The notes under the pieces were generated by a model. That model searched no databases, was not told the DNA's origin, and was given only the letters and a program-made list of their open reading frames with translations. This document shows positions 8,759 to 16,798 of a stretch of 64,000 bases of DNA, one piece after another (the first letter of the stretch is position 1; every line of letters starts with the position of its first letter). The position numbers and the translations under genes are program-made. Origin of the DNA: Variovorax sp. 54 (GTDB taxonomy: Bacteria; Pseudomonadota; Gammaproteobacteria; Burkholderiales; Burkholderiaceae_C); NCBI RefSeq assembly GCF_002754375.1, contig NZ_PEFF01000001.1, positions 2,294,001-2,358,000 of the forward strand, read 5' to 3'.

Positions 8759-10042
8759 TCAGCCGTGCACGATGCGACCGGCCACCAGCGTGTGGCGCGC
8801 GCGCCCTTGCATCGGGTAGCTGGAGAACGGCGTGTGCTTGCCCTGGCTGCGCAGCGCTTCGGGCAGCACCTGCCATTCGAGCGACGGATCGGCAATGCAC
8901 AGGTCGGCCACGCCGCCCTGCACGATGCGGCCGATGCCGCTGGCCGCGTCGGCGGCGGGGAGCAGCCGTGCCGGCGCCGAGGTGATGACCTCGATGGCGC
9001 GCGCCACGCCCGCGCCGCTGCGCTCGCCCCACTGCAGCGCGAGCGGCAGCAGCAGTTCGAGGCCGGTGGCGCCGGGTTCGGCTTCGGCAAAGGGCAAGGT
9101 CTTGGCGTCGGCCTCGACCGGCGTGTGGTCGGACACCAGCGCGTCGATGGTGCCGTCGGCCAGCGCGGCCGAGAGCGCGTCGCGGTCGCCCTGCTGGCGC
9201 AGCGGCGGGTTCAGACGCGCGCGGCTGTCGAAGAAGCCGATGTCGGTGTCGGCCAGGTGCAGCGAGTTGATGCTGACGTCGCAGGTGAGCGGCAGGCCCT
9301 GCGCCTTGGCGTCGCGCACCAGCGCCACGCCGCGGGCACTGGACACGCGGCACAGGTGCACGCGCGCGCCGGTGCTCTTCATGAGCTCGATGATGGTGAA
9401 GATGGCGATCGTCTCGGCCGCCACCGGCACGCCGCCCAGGCCCAGCCGCGTGGCGAGCGCGCCGCTGGCCGCGACGCCCTTGCCGAGGTCGCGGTCCTGC
9501 GGGCGCAGCCACACGGTGTAGCCGAAGGTGCTGGCGTACGACAGCGCACGCTGCAGCACCTGCGTGTCGGCCAGCGGCACGTCGGCCTGGCTGAAGCCGA
9601 TGCAGCCGGCTTCGGTGAGCTCGGCCATTTCGGTGAGCACGCCGCCGGCCAGGTTGCGCGTGAGCGCACCGAGCGGGAACAGGCGTGCGCACTGCAGTTT
9701 TTCGGCGCGGAACTTGAGCATCTCGACCAGGCCGGGCTCGTCGAGCACGGGGTCGGTGTCGGGCGGGCACACGAGGCTGGTCACGCCGCCCGCGATGGCC
9801 GCGGCCATTTCGCTTTCGAGCATGCCTTCGTGCTCGTAGCCCGGCTCGCGCAGGCGCGCAGCCAAGTCGACGAGGCCGGGGGTGACGATGCAGCCCGTGG
9901 CGTCGAGGGTGCGCTCGGGCTTGAAGCCCGCCGGTGCCTGTCCGATGCCGGCGATCTTGCCGTCGGCGATGGCGATGTCGGTCTGTTTGTCGGTGCCCGA
10001 GGCGGGGTCGATGACGCGGCCGTTGGTGATGAGGATGTTCAT
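8759..10042 (-). CDS. pyrC': Dihydroorotase-like protein lacking the metal-binding HxH (PyrC'/PyrX type)
   Basis: A 427-residue amidohydrolase-fold protein aligned to type I dihydroorotase. The beta-strand that should read DLHVHLREPG reads DLAARLREPG (59-68), so both metal-ligand histidines are replaced (Ala61, Arg63). The later TPHHL motif is also lost (VSINSLHL). In Pseudomonas an inactive homologue of this kind, PyrC', is a structural partner required for aspartate carbamoyltransferase assembly. The same algH-ruvX-pyrR-pyrB-pyrC' order here supports that role. An active dihydroorotase is expected elsewhere in the genome. The ATG at 10042 is chosen over an upstream one that would place repeat DNA inside the protein. 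Confidence 0.88.
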   Translation of the reverse strand: MNILITNGRVIDPASGTDKQTDIAIADGKIAGIGQAPAGFKPERTLDATGCIVTPGLVDLAARLREPGYEHEGMLESEMAAAIAGGVTSLVCPPDTDPVLDEPGLVEMLKFRAEKLQCARLFPLGALTRNLAGGVLTEMAELTEAGCIGFSQADVPLADTQVLQRALSYASTFGYTVWLRPQDRDLGKGVAASGALATRLGLGGVPVAAETIAIFTIIELMKSTGARVHLCRVSSARGVALVRDAKAQGLPLTCDVSINSLHLADTDIGFFDSRARLNPPLRQQGDRDALSAALADGTIDALVSDHTPVEADAKTLPFAEAEPGATGLELLLPLALQWGERSGAGVARAIEVITSAPARLLPAADAASGIGRIVQGGVADLCIADPSLEWQVLPEALRSQGKHTPFSSYPMQGRARHTLVAGRIVHG

Positions 10043-10082
10043 GCGTCTGTACTTCCGGTGGCAGTCAGGGCCTTTTCGGGAA

Positions 10083-10169
10083 ACACCGTGGAACCGGCTT
10101 TGCCGGGCCACTGGTGTTGCCCCCGGTAGGGGGTTGGCGAAGCGACACGAAGTGCGCGAAGACTGGGGG
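10083..10169. repeat. 87-bp dispersed intergenic repeat, copy 1
   Basis: Matches 22884-22970 at 81 of 87 positions without gaps. It holds two small hairpins: CCGGC-TTT-GCCGG and CCCCC-GGTA-GGGGG. It lies between the pyrB stop and the pyrC' start, so it is transcribed within the pyr operon. The relation to transcription is the same in both copies. It resembles non-coding repeats scattered between genes in Comamonadaceae, but I cannot confirm the family without a search. Confidence 0.85.
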
Positions 10170-10181
10170 CGAGCAACATTT

Positions 10182-11144
10182 CTATGCTTCGTTGCCTGCG
10201 ACGATGCTCATGACGGCCATGCGCACGGCGATGCCGAAAGTGACTTGGGGAAGGATCACGCTCTGCTTGCCGTCGACCACGGCGGAGTCGATTTCGACGC
10301 CGCGGTTGATCGGGCCCGGGTGCATCACGATGGCATCGGGCTTGGCCAGTTGCAGTTTTTCCTGCGTGAGGCCGAAGGTCTTGAAGAACTCTTGTGACGA
10401 GGGCAGCAGCGCGCCGCTCATGCGCTCGTTCTGCAGGCGCAGCATGATGACGACGTCGCAGTCCTTGATGCCTTCTTCGAGCGTGTGGCACACGCGCACG
10501 CCCATGCCGGCCATGTCGGCGGGCACCAGCGTCTTGGGGCCGACCACGCGCACTTCGGCGCAGCCGAGCGTGGTGAGTGCATGAATGTCCGAACGCGCCA
10601 CGCGCGAGTGCAGCACGTCGCCCACGATCGCAACCGTGAGGTTCGAGAAGTCTTTCTTGTAGTGCCGGATCGTGTACATGTCGAGCAGCCCCTGCGTCGG
10701 GTGCGCGTGGCGGCCGTCGCCGGCGTTCACCACGTGCACGTGCGGCGCGACGTGCTGCGCGATCAGGTACGGCGCGCCCGACTCGCTGTGGCGCACCACG
10801 AACAGGTCGGCGGCCATGGCGCTCAGGTTGGCGATGGTGTCCAGCAGCGATTCGCCCTTGGTGGCCGAGGAGCGCGCGATGTCCAGGTTGATGACGTCGG
10901 CACTGAGGCGCTTGGCCGCGATCTCGAAGGTGGTGCGCGTGCGCGTGCTGTTCTCGAAGAACAGGTTGAACACGCTCTTGCCGCGCAGCAGCGGCACCTT
11001 CTTCACCTCGCGGTCGCTCACGCTCGTGAAGTTGGCGGCCGTGTCGAGGATGTGCGTGACGATGTCCTTGGGCAGGCCCTCGATCGACAGCAGGTGGATC
11101 AGCTCGCCGTTCTTGTTGAGCTGCGGGTTTCGCTTGTAGAGCAT
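10182..11144 (-). CDS. pyrB: Aspartate carbamoyltransferase catalytic subunit
   Basis: A 320-residue enzyme of pyrimidine biosynthesis joining carbamoyl phosphate and aspartate. The carbamoyl-phosphate loop STRTRTTFE begins at Ser66, and HPTQ is at 148-151. Length and motifs match the class A bacterial enzyme, which forms a complex with dihydroorotase-like PyrC'. No pyrI regulatory subunit gene is present. Its ATG shares one base with the pyrR stop (TAATG), indicating coupled translation. The next gene downstream is pyrC', separated by 139 bases that contain the 87-bp repeat. Confidence 0.96.
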   Translation of the reverse strand: MLYKRNPQLNKNGELIHLLSIEGLPKDIVTHILDTAANFTSVSDREVKKVPLLRGKSVFNLFFENSTRTRTTFEIAAKRLSADVINLDIARSSATKGESLLDTIANLSAMAADLFVVRHSESGAPYLIAQHVAPHVHVVNAGDGRHAHPTQGLLDMYTIRHYKKDFSNLTVAIVGDVLHSRVARSDIHALTTLGCAEVRVVGPKTLVPADMAGMGVRVCHTLEEGIKDCDVVIMLRLQNERMSGALLPSSQEFFKTFGLTQEKLQLAKPDAIVMHPGPINRGVEIDSAVVDGKQSVILPQVTFGIAVRMAVMSIVAGNEA

Positions 11145-11641
11145 TAGGTGTTGTCCTCTACCTTGAGGCTGAAGGCGCCGTTGTCGGCGCGTGCGAGGGC
11201 GAGCAGTTGCGTGTCGGGCAGCGTGAGCGTGGTGGCAGCGAAGTCGGCGGCCACGGGCAGTTCGCGCCCGCCGCGATCGACCAGCACCGCCAGGCGCACG
11301 CAGGCGGGGCGGCCGAAGTCGAACAGCTCGTTGAGCACCGCGCGGATCGTGCGGCCCGTGTAGAGCACGTCGTCGAGCAGCAGCACATCGGCGCCGTTCA
11401 CGTCGAAGGGCAGCGCGGTCTGCGCGCTGGCCGAGAGGCCGCGGCGCGCGAAGTCGTCGCGGTGCATGGCCGACGAGATGACGCCGGGCGCACCGGCCAG
11501 GCCCAGGTCTTTCTGCAGGCGCTCGACCAGCCAGGCGCCGCCGGAGGTGATGCCCACCAGCTTCGTCTCGGGGCGCATCAGCGCCTTCACGCCGGACAGC
11601 AGCGTCGTGTAGAGCGCTTCGGCATCAGGGATTGAACTCAC
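11144..11641 (-). CDS. pyrR: PyrR bifunctional pyrimidine regulator / uracil phosphoribosyltransferase
   Basis: A 165-residue phosphoribosyltransferase-fold protein with the PRPP loop [13 protein letters not shown] (86-98). In Gram-positive bacteria PyrR controls pyr mRNA attenuation; in Pseudomonas relatives it has been linked to pyr gene regulation. It may also convert uracil to UMP. I place the start at the GTG at 11641: it has an AGGAG site 7 bases upstream, and GTGA overlaps the ruvX stop. The longer open frame upstream is the ruvX coding region read in another frame. It sits directly before pyrB. Confidence 0.92.
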   Translation of the reverse strand: MSSIPDAEALYTTLLSGVKALMRPETKLVGITSGGAWLVERLQKDLGLAGAPGVISSAMHRDDFARRGLSASAQTALPFDVNGADVLLLDDVLYTGRTIRAVLNELFDFGRPACVRLAVLVDRGGRELPVAADFAATTLTLPDTQLLALARADNGAFSLKVEDNT

Positions 11642-12090
11642 GGGAGACTCCTCAAAAATTGCTCCAGGATGATGCAGGCCGACGCGGCGTCTGCATCGCG
11701 GGCGCCGGACGACAAGGCTTCGGTGGTGCTGTAGCGCTCGTCGACTTCGAACACCTGGAGATTGAAACGGCCGCGCAGCTGGCGCGCGAACTTCTGTGCG
11801 CGGCGGGTGTTCTCGTGCGGGGCGCCGTCGGGGTGGTAGGGCACGCCGACCACCAATGCGTCGGGCTGCCATTCCTTGATGCGCGCCTCGACCTGCGCAA
11901 AGCGGGCGTCGGCGCCCTCGGCCTTGATGGTGGTCTGCGGGGTCGCCGTGCGCAGCAGCCGGTTGCCGCTGGCCACGCCGGTGCGCTTGGCGCCGAAGTC
12001 GAAGCCCAGGAAGCTCTGGAAATGCGCGGGAATAGCGGCGGGAACGGAAGCAGGAGCGGGTGCAGGCGCGTCGGACATGACGTCGCTCAT
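11638..12090 (-). CDS. ruvX: Putative pre-16S rRNA nuclease / Holliday junction resolvase-like RuvX (YqgF)
   Basis: A 150-residue YqgF/RuvX protein with an RNase H-like fold. The first catalytic strand is GFDFGAKRTG and the second carboxylate motif is EVDERYSTTEA. The first 30 or so residues are a non-conserved Ala/Pro-rich leader. In E. coli YqgF is needed for 5'-end maturation of 16S rRNA. The ATG at 12090 overlaps the algH stop (ATGA), and its own stop overlaps the pyrR GTG by four bases. The algH-ruvX-pyrR chain is therefore fully coupled. Confidence 0.93.
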   Translation of the reverse strand: MSDVMSDAPAPAPASVPAAIPAHFQSFLGFDFGAKRTGVASGNRLLRTATPQTTIKAEGADARFAQVEARIKEWQPDALVVGVPYHPDGAPHENTRRAQKFARQLRGRFNLQVFEVDERYSTTEALSSGARDADAASACIILEQFLRSLP

Positions 12091-12686
12091 GCGTGGCCCG
12101 CTTCGGGGGACAAGGTCCACGCTTCGAGCCCCAGCAGCATCAGCGCCTTGTCGTAGCGCTTTTCCACCGGCGTATCGAAGATCACGGCCGGGTCGGCCAG
12201 CACGGTGAGCCAGCTGTTCTCGGCCAGTTCCGACTCCAGCTGGCCCTCGCCCCAGGCCGAATAGCCCAGCGAGACCAGCACCTTGCGCGGGCCGGCGCCG
12301 GTGGCCAGGGCCTCCAGCACGTCTTTCGAGGTGGTCATTTCGAGCCCGCCGGGGATGGTCATGGTCGAGGCGTAGACCGATTCCTCGGGCTTCTCGGCCT
12401 GGGTGAACACCGGCTCATGCAGCACGAAGCCGCGCTCGGTCTGCACCGGGCCCCCCTGGAAAACGGGGGCGTCGCCCAGCTCGGGGCGGGCCAGGTGAAG
12501 CTCGATTTTTTCGAACAGCACCTTGAGGTTGATGTCGCTGGGTTTGTTGATGACCAGCCCGAGCGCGCCGCGCTCGCTGTGTTCGCAGAGGTAAACGACG
12601 CTGCGGTTGAAAGTTTTGTCTTCCATCCCCGGCATCGCGATCAGAAAGTGATGCGTCAGGTTCATCGGGGCAGAATCGGCAGCCAT
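12087..12686 (-). CDS. algH: YqgE/AlgH family protein (UPF0301)
   Basis: A 199-residue UPF0301 protein with the typical N-terminus LTHHFLIAMPGMEDKTFNRS and the motif ALGLVINKP. Its molecular function is unknown; in Pseudomonas algH was reported to affect alginate expression. It heads the algH-ruvX-pyrR-pyrB-pyrC' series, and its stop overlaps the ruvX start. The chosen ATG at 12686 directly abuts the divergent photolyase ATG. An internal ATG at 12665 (MNLTHHF) corresponds to the E. coli YqgE start and is an alternative. Confidence 0.92.
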   Translation of the reverse strand: MAADSAPMNLTHHFLIAMPGMEDKTFNRSVVYLCEHSERGALGLVINKPSDINLKVLFEKIELHLARPELGDAPVFQGGPVQTERGFVLHEPVFTQAEKPEESVYASTMTIPGGLEMTTSKDVLEALATGAGPRKVLVSLGYSAWGEGQLESELAENSWLTVLADPAVIFDTPVEKRYDKALMLLGLEAWTLSPEAGHA

Positions 12687-14237
12687 ATGCCCCCGATTTT
12701 ACTGGCCGTCGATAAGACCTATCCCAAAGGGCTCATGTGGTTTCGCCGGGACCTCCGGGTGGACGACAACGCGGCGCTGTACCGGGCGTTGCGGGCCTGC
12801 CGGCAGGTGGTGTGCGTTTTCGTGTTCGACCGGGCCCTTCTGGACGCCCTGCCCCGCGCGGACCGGCGGGTCGAATTCATCCGCGAGTCGCTGGTGGCGC
12901 TCGAAGCCGAGCTGCGCGGCCTGGGCAGCGGGCTCATCGTGCGACATGCCGTGGCCGCCGAAGAGATTCCGGCGCTGGCCCACACGCTCGACGTGCAGGC
13001 GGTGTTCGCCAACCGCGACGACGAGCCCGACGCCCTGGCGCGCGACGCCCGCGTGCTCGGCGCGCTGGCCAATACGGGCATCAGCTTCCACACCTTCAAG
13101 GACAGCACGGTCTTCGACCGCGATGAGGTCATGACCAAGGCCGGCCTGCCCTACACGGTGTTCACGCCGTACAAGCGAGCCTGGCTGGCGAAGGTGGATT
13201 CGTTCTTCCTGAAGTCGTACCCCGTGCGCAGCCACGCCGACGCGCTGGCGCCGCCGCCCCCGGCACTGGGCGGGCCGGTGCCCACGCTGGGCGAGATCGG
13301 TTTTGAAAGCACCAACCTCCAGACGCTGGAGATCCCCACCGGCACGCGCGGCGCGGGCGCGCTGTTCGAAGATTTTTTCGAACGCATCGACCGCTACGAC
13401 GAGGCGCGCAACTTCCCGGCCGTGCGCGGCCCGAGCTACATGGGCGTGCATCTGCGCTTCGGCACGGTGTCGATCCGCCAGCTGGCCAGCGTGGCGCACC
13501 AGCTCGCGCTGCAGGGCAACACCGGGGCCGCGACCTGGCTCAGCGAGCTGGTCTGGCGCGACTTCTACTTCCAGATCCTGGCGCACTTTCCGCATGTGCA
13601 CGCGAACGGCGAGTCGAAGAGCTTCCGCCCCGAGTACGACAAGATCGCCTGGCAACACGGCAAGCACGCCGACCAGCTGTTCGACGCCTGGTGCGAGGGC
13701 CGCACCGGCTACCCGCTGGTCGATGCCGCGATGCTGCAGATCCGGCAGAGCGGCTACATGCACAACCGGCTGCGCATGGTGGTCGCGAGCTTCCTGTGCA
13801 AGGACCTGGGGCTGGACTGGCGGCGCGGCGAGCGCTACTTTGCGGAGCACCTCAACGACTTCGAGCTGGCCTCGAACAACGGCGGCTGGCAGTGGGCCAG
13901 CTCGACCGGCTGCGACGCCCAGCCCTACTTCCGCATCTTCAACCCGGTGACGCAGAGCGAACGCTTCGACCCCGAAGGCAAGTTCATCCGCCGCTACCTG
14001 CCGCAGCTCGCGGGCCTGTCGAACGTGGCGATCCACGCGCCGTGGATGGCCACGCCCGTCGAGCTGGAGGCGGCGGGCGTCAAGCTGGGCGAGAACTACC
14101 CGAAGCCAGTGGTGGACCACGCGGAGGCGCGGGAGAAGACGATGCAGCGGTATGCGACGGCACGCGCCGCCGCACAGGCGTTGCTGCTCAACGGCGCGTC
14201 AGTACGATCTCCGCGCCCGCGTCGGACGTCCCCTTGA
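12687..14237 (+). CDS. phrB: Deoxyribodipyrimidine photolyase
   Basis: A 516-residue class I cryptochrome/photolyase. The N-terminal half has the alpha/beta antenna domain (MWFRRDLRVDDNAALY). The C-terminal FAD domain shows WLSELVWRDFYFQI, MHNRLRMVVASFL and GGWQWASSTGCDAQPYFRIFNP. The protein repairs cyclobutane pyrimidine dimers in DNA using blue light. The start is placed at 12687 because the residues just before MWFRRD (YPKGL) look conserved and no other start lies between. The alternative is 12735, with an AAAGGG just upstream. The 3' end overlaps the convergent small gene at 14188 by 50 bases. Confidence 0.92.
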   Translation: MPPILLAVDKTYPKGLMWFRRDLRVDDNAALYRALRACRQVVCVFVFDRALLDALPRADRRVEFIRESLVALEAELRGLGSGLIVRHAVAAEEIPALAHTLDVQAVFANRDDEPDALARDARVLGALANTGISFHTFKDSTVFDRDEVMTKAGLPYTVFTPYKRAWLAKVDSFFLKSYPVRSHADALAPPPPALGGPVPTLGEIGFESTNLQTLEIPTGTRGAGALFEDFFERIDRYDEARNFPAVRGPSYMGVHLRFGTVSIRQLASVAHQLALQGNTGAATWLSELVWRDFYFQILAHFPHVHANGESKSFRPEYDKIAWQHGKHADQLFDAWCEGRTGYPLVDAAMLQIRQSGYMHNRLRMVVASFLCKDLGLDWRRGERYFAEHLNDFELASNNGGWQWASSTGCDAQPYFRIFNPVTQSERFDPEGKFIRRYLPQLAGLSNVAIHAPWMATPVELEAAGVKLGENYPKPVVDHAEAREKTMQRYATARAAAQALLLNGASVRSPRPRRTSP

Positions 14238-14577
14238 GCGTGGTCGCGTCGACACGCTGGAAGGTGATGAGGGTGTCGCGGCAGCCGGTGAGGGTCTTGC
14301 TGGGCTGGAAGTTCAGCTCGTAGGCGCCGCTTTCCAGGCGCCGCCACTGCATTGGTGTCGGGATGCCGACGCAGGGGTCATTGGGGTTCTGGAACAGCGT
14401 CCGCCACGTTCCACCCGTGGCCTGCAGCTGCAGGTCCGCATCGACCTGGCGACCGCTCTTGACCGTGATGCGCGCCTTCCATTCGCCCTCCAACCCATCG
14501 GGCGTCTGGGCCGCGGCCCCGCCGGCCGCCAGCGCGGCAGCACCGGCCGCGCACAGCATCCGCAGGGCGCGCTTCAT
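14188..14577 (-). CDS. Small secreted protein of unknown function
   Basis: A 129-residue protein with a clear Sec signal peptide (MKRALRMLCAAGAAALAAGGAAAQ). The mature part is a single small domain, probably beta-rich, with two cysteines near residues 68 and 98 that could form a disulfide. It begins GLEGEWKARITVKSG and later has GAYELNFQPSKTLTGC. I do not recognise the family. The ATG overlaps the stop of the lipoprotein gene (ATGA), so the two are almost certainly co-expressed and may act together in the envelope. Its 3' end runs 50 bases into the convergent photolyase gene. Confidence 0.75.
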   Translation of the reverse strand: MKRALRMLCAAGAAALAAGGAAAQTPDGLEGEWKARITVKSGRQVDADLQLQATGGTWRTLFQNPNDPCVGIPTPMQWRRLESGAYELNFQPSKTLTGCRDTLITFQRVDATTLKGTSDAGAEIVLTRR

Positions 14578-16223
14578 GGCGCACCACCCGCCGTGATGCC
14601 CAGCCGGGGCTTCATCGCCTCCCAGGCCACGCCGTTCAGGCGGCGCGACGTGCCGACGTTGTAGCGCGTGTCGGGCTTGACGCCGCGCGCCACGTAGACC
14701 GCCCCGCCGTACTCGCCGAAGCTGCGCAGCGTGCGCACGGTGCTCGGCGGACGGCCGCCGTCGAAGACCATCACGCGCGCACCGCCCACCGTGCGGATTT
14801 CCACCGTGCCGGTGCCGGCGGCCGCGCAGGTGTCGAAGGTGTTGGTGGCGGGGTGGAACGTGCAGCCGTAGTACTGCACGGTGCTGGCACTGGTGAATGC
14901 AAAGCGCAGGTTCTGGGCCTGCTGGTCGTCCATCAGCCCCAGGCTGTTGGTGCCCGAGCCAGCGGGCAGGCCGACGCTGGCGGCCGGGTACGCCGCAATC
15001 AACGCCTCGAGCGTCGCGAAGTTGGTCTTGTCGCCGGGCAGGTTGATCGAATAGGGCTGCGTCAGCTCCAGGCCCCGGCGATAGCGCAGCATCGATCCGG
15101 CCGGGAAGGTGGGGTCCTGGTTGCCAAAGGCGACCGCCGGCGCGACGCCGAAGATGCTGTTGCCATCGGCCGCCTGCATCTCGGCCACCACTTCTGCCAT
15201 CTTGCGGCCGGCGATGTCGGTCGACACCGAATGGCCCAGGCTGACCGAGGTGCCCCCGCAGTACTCGCTGCGGCTCGGCGTGCCCAGGGTGCTGGTGAAG
15301 CCCGAGTTCTCGTCGCAACGCACCCAGCCGTTGGGCCCCAGCTGCAGGTAGGCGCCGTAGAGCGTGTCGTGCGTGGCCGGTGCGCCGGCGGTCTGGCCTT
15401 CGCGCCGGTCGGTGAGCTTGACCTTGCCGGTGGCCGCATCGGGCACGCCATCGGTCGGGTAGGTCCGGGCAATGTACTGATCGAACTTCGTGAAATCCAG
15501 TCGCGCCAACTGGTCCGAGGCCGACGGCGCGACGGTGGCCGGATCGAGCAGGCGCAGCTTGACCCCTTGGTCCAGCGCATCGGCCACGATCAGCGCGGCG
15601 CTGAAGGCGTTGTCCTCGAAACGGCCACCGTCGGTCACCGCCACGCCCTGGTAGTCGTACAGCTGCGCGACCTCGGGCAGCCCCAGTTGCAGCAGCACCA
15701 GTGCCTCGGCCCGCTCGGGCGTGAGGCCCGACGCGATGCCGGCCTGCAGCAGCGTGGTCAGCGGATTGACCTGCGCGCGGTGGCCCGCCGGTGCGCTCAG
15801 GGCAAAGGCCTTTTTGAACGCCGGCAGCGAGGGGTTGTCGCCATCCACCTGCGCCAACAGCGGCGCGGCGGCGAGTTCGGTCGCGGCAGCCTCGTCGGCC
15901 GGCGTGTAGCCGAAGCTGTAGGCGCCGTCTTCGCCGGTCTTGGCAGCAGCGACGGGCTCGCCTTCGTCGCAAGTGCCGTTGAGGTTGCGGTCCACGCAGA
16001 CCAGCGCGCCGCTCACCGGGCCGACCACCATCACCTTGCCGGAAACGGTGACCTCGCCCGGCGTTGTCGCCGGTGGGTTGGTGCCCGGCCCGGCGCCCCC
16101 GAGGCCGAACGGAAAGCCGCCCCCTCCGCCACCCCCACTGCCTCCTCCGCCACAGGCAGACAGTGCCAACAGGAAGCTTGCGCAGGCCAACGGAACGGCC
16201 CCTCTGGTCCAACGAACTTGCAT
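14574..16223 (-). CDS. Putative secreted lipoprotein with a Ca-binding-like loop
   Basis: A 549-residue protein with a lipoprotein signal (LALSAC; lipidated Cys near residue 24) followed by a poly-Gly linker. Residues about 60-90 contain VCVDRNLNGTCDEGEP, an EF-hand/thrombospondin-3-like D-x-N-x-N-G-x-x-D pattern, within an Ig-like or carboxypeptidase-regulatory-like fold (EDGAYSFGYTP). The rest has an alpha-helical stretch, then a beta-rich part with several cysteines. Function is unknown. A GGAGG site lies 8 bases before the ATG at 16223. It is transcribed with the small secreted protein, and a perfect inverted repeat lies about 90-115 bases upstream. Confidence 0.78.
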   Translation of the reverse strand: MQVRWTRGAVPLACASFLLALSACGGGGSGGGGGGGFPFGLGGAGPGTNPPATTPGEVTVSGKVMVVGPVSGALVCVDRNLNGTCDEGEPVAAAKTGEDGAYSFGYTPADEAAATELAAAPLLAQVDGDNPSLPAFKKAFALSAPAGHRAQVNPLTTLLQAGIASGLTPERAEALVLLQLGLPEVAQLYDYQGVAVTDGGRFEDNAFSAALIVADALDQGVKLRLLDPATVAPSASDQLARLDFTKFDQYIARTYPTDGVPDAATGKVKLTDRREGQTAGAPATHDTLYGAYLQLGPNGWVRCDENSGFTSTLGTPSRSEYCGGTSVSLGHSVSTDIAGRKMAEVVAEMQAADGNSIFGVAPAVAFGNQDPTFPAGSMLRYRRGLELTQPYSINLPGDKTNFATLEALIAAYPAASVGLPAGSGTNSLGLMDDQQAQNLRFAFTSASTVQYYGCTFHPATNTFDTCAAAGTGTVEIRTVGGARVMVFDGGRPPSTVRTLRSFGEYGGAVYVARGVKPDTRYNVGTSRRLNGVAWEAMKPRLGITAGGAP

Positions 16224-16311
16224 GGTTTTTTCCTCCGGGTTGTGTGTCGAGCACCCCGTTCGCCTGACAGCGAATCCGGGTTCTGGGCAGTGTGGGAGGG
16301 CGTTCTGCACG

Positions 16312-16337
16312 GCGCATCGTGTAAATGCACGATGCGC
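16312..16337. promoter_or_regulatory. Perfect inverted repeat upstream of the lipoprotein gene
   Basis: GCGCATCGTG, a 6-base TAAATG spacer, then CACGATGCGC: 10 of 10 paired positions. No T-run follows on either strand, so it is unlikely to be a terminator. Its position between the lipoprotein gene and the decayed LuxR-type gene suggests an operator, but the regulator is unknown. Confidence 0.45.
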
Positions 16338-16425
16338 GGCCATGGCCGGTCGCGATAAGAAGAAGGGCCGCAGCGCGCGTTGACACCCGGCGACGCGGGC
16401 GCCCGCCTGGCGGGAAGGGGTTGCA

Positions 16426-16771
16426 ATGAAGCCCGATGCCATCGCGCACCTGAGCGGTCGGGAGCCACCCGGGACGGCGCGCCTCGAAGGCATGCAGCAG
16501 CTGAGCGGCGGCGGCAGCGCCACGCTGATCCTGATCGACGGCAGCAGCGAGTTGCTGAATTTCCAGTGGAACGACGTCTCGCCGGCTTGGCATCACGCCC
16601 GCCGAGACACGCGTGCCGACCGCGCTCAGGGTGGGCCCGTCACCCACGCAGGATGCGATTTTTGCAAGGCGTGTCGGTCACACGGTGCGCCGTCAGGTCA
16701 CCTCGCTGATGACCCAGATGGCGTGCGCGCGGCAGGTCGGTCTGGTGCGCAAGGCGCTGCGCGCGCCCTGA
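16426..16771 (+). pseudogene. Remnant of a LuxR-type regulator with a frameshift
   Basis: An ATG at 16426 has a good ribosome site (GAAGGGG, 5 bases upstream) and opens a frame reading SATLILIDGSSELLNFQWNDVS up to about 16580. Removing one base in the run around 16580-16584 continues it into another frame: RLGITPAETRVPTAL, then HTVRRQVTSLMTQMACARQV and GLVRKALRAP, ending at a TGA at 16769-16771. This second part matches a LuxR/GerE DNA-binding domain (TPAE start, HTVRRQ recognition helix, RQ-LVRKAL end). The N-terminal sensor half expected of such proteins is missing. A real decayed gene is likelier than a sequencing slip, but the frameshift alone cannot decide. Confidence 0.55.
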
Positions 16772-16798
16772 GCGTCAGAAGACCGGCCGCGGCTCAGG

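Noticed and set aside
12093..12686. Extension of the photolyase frame upstream of 12687
   Set aside because: It lies entirely opposite algH, which is conserved; the photolyase fold needs nothing before residue 1 of the chosen start.
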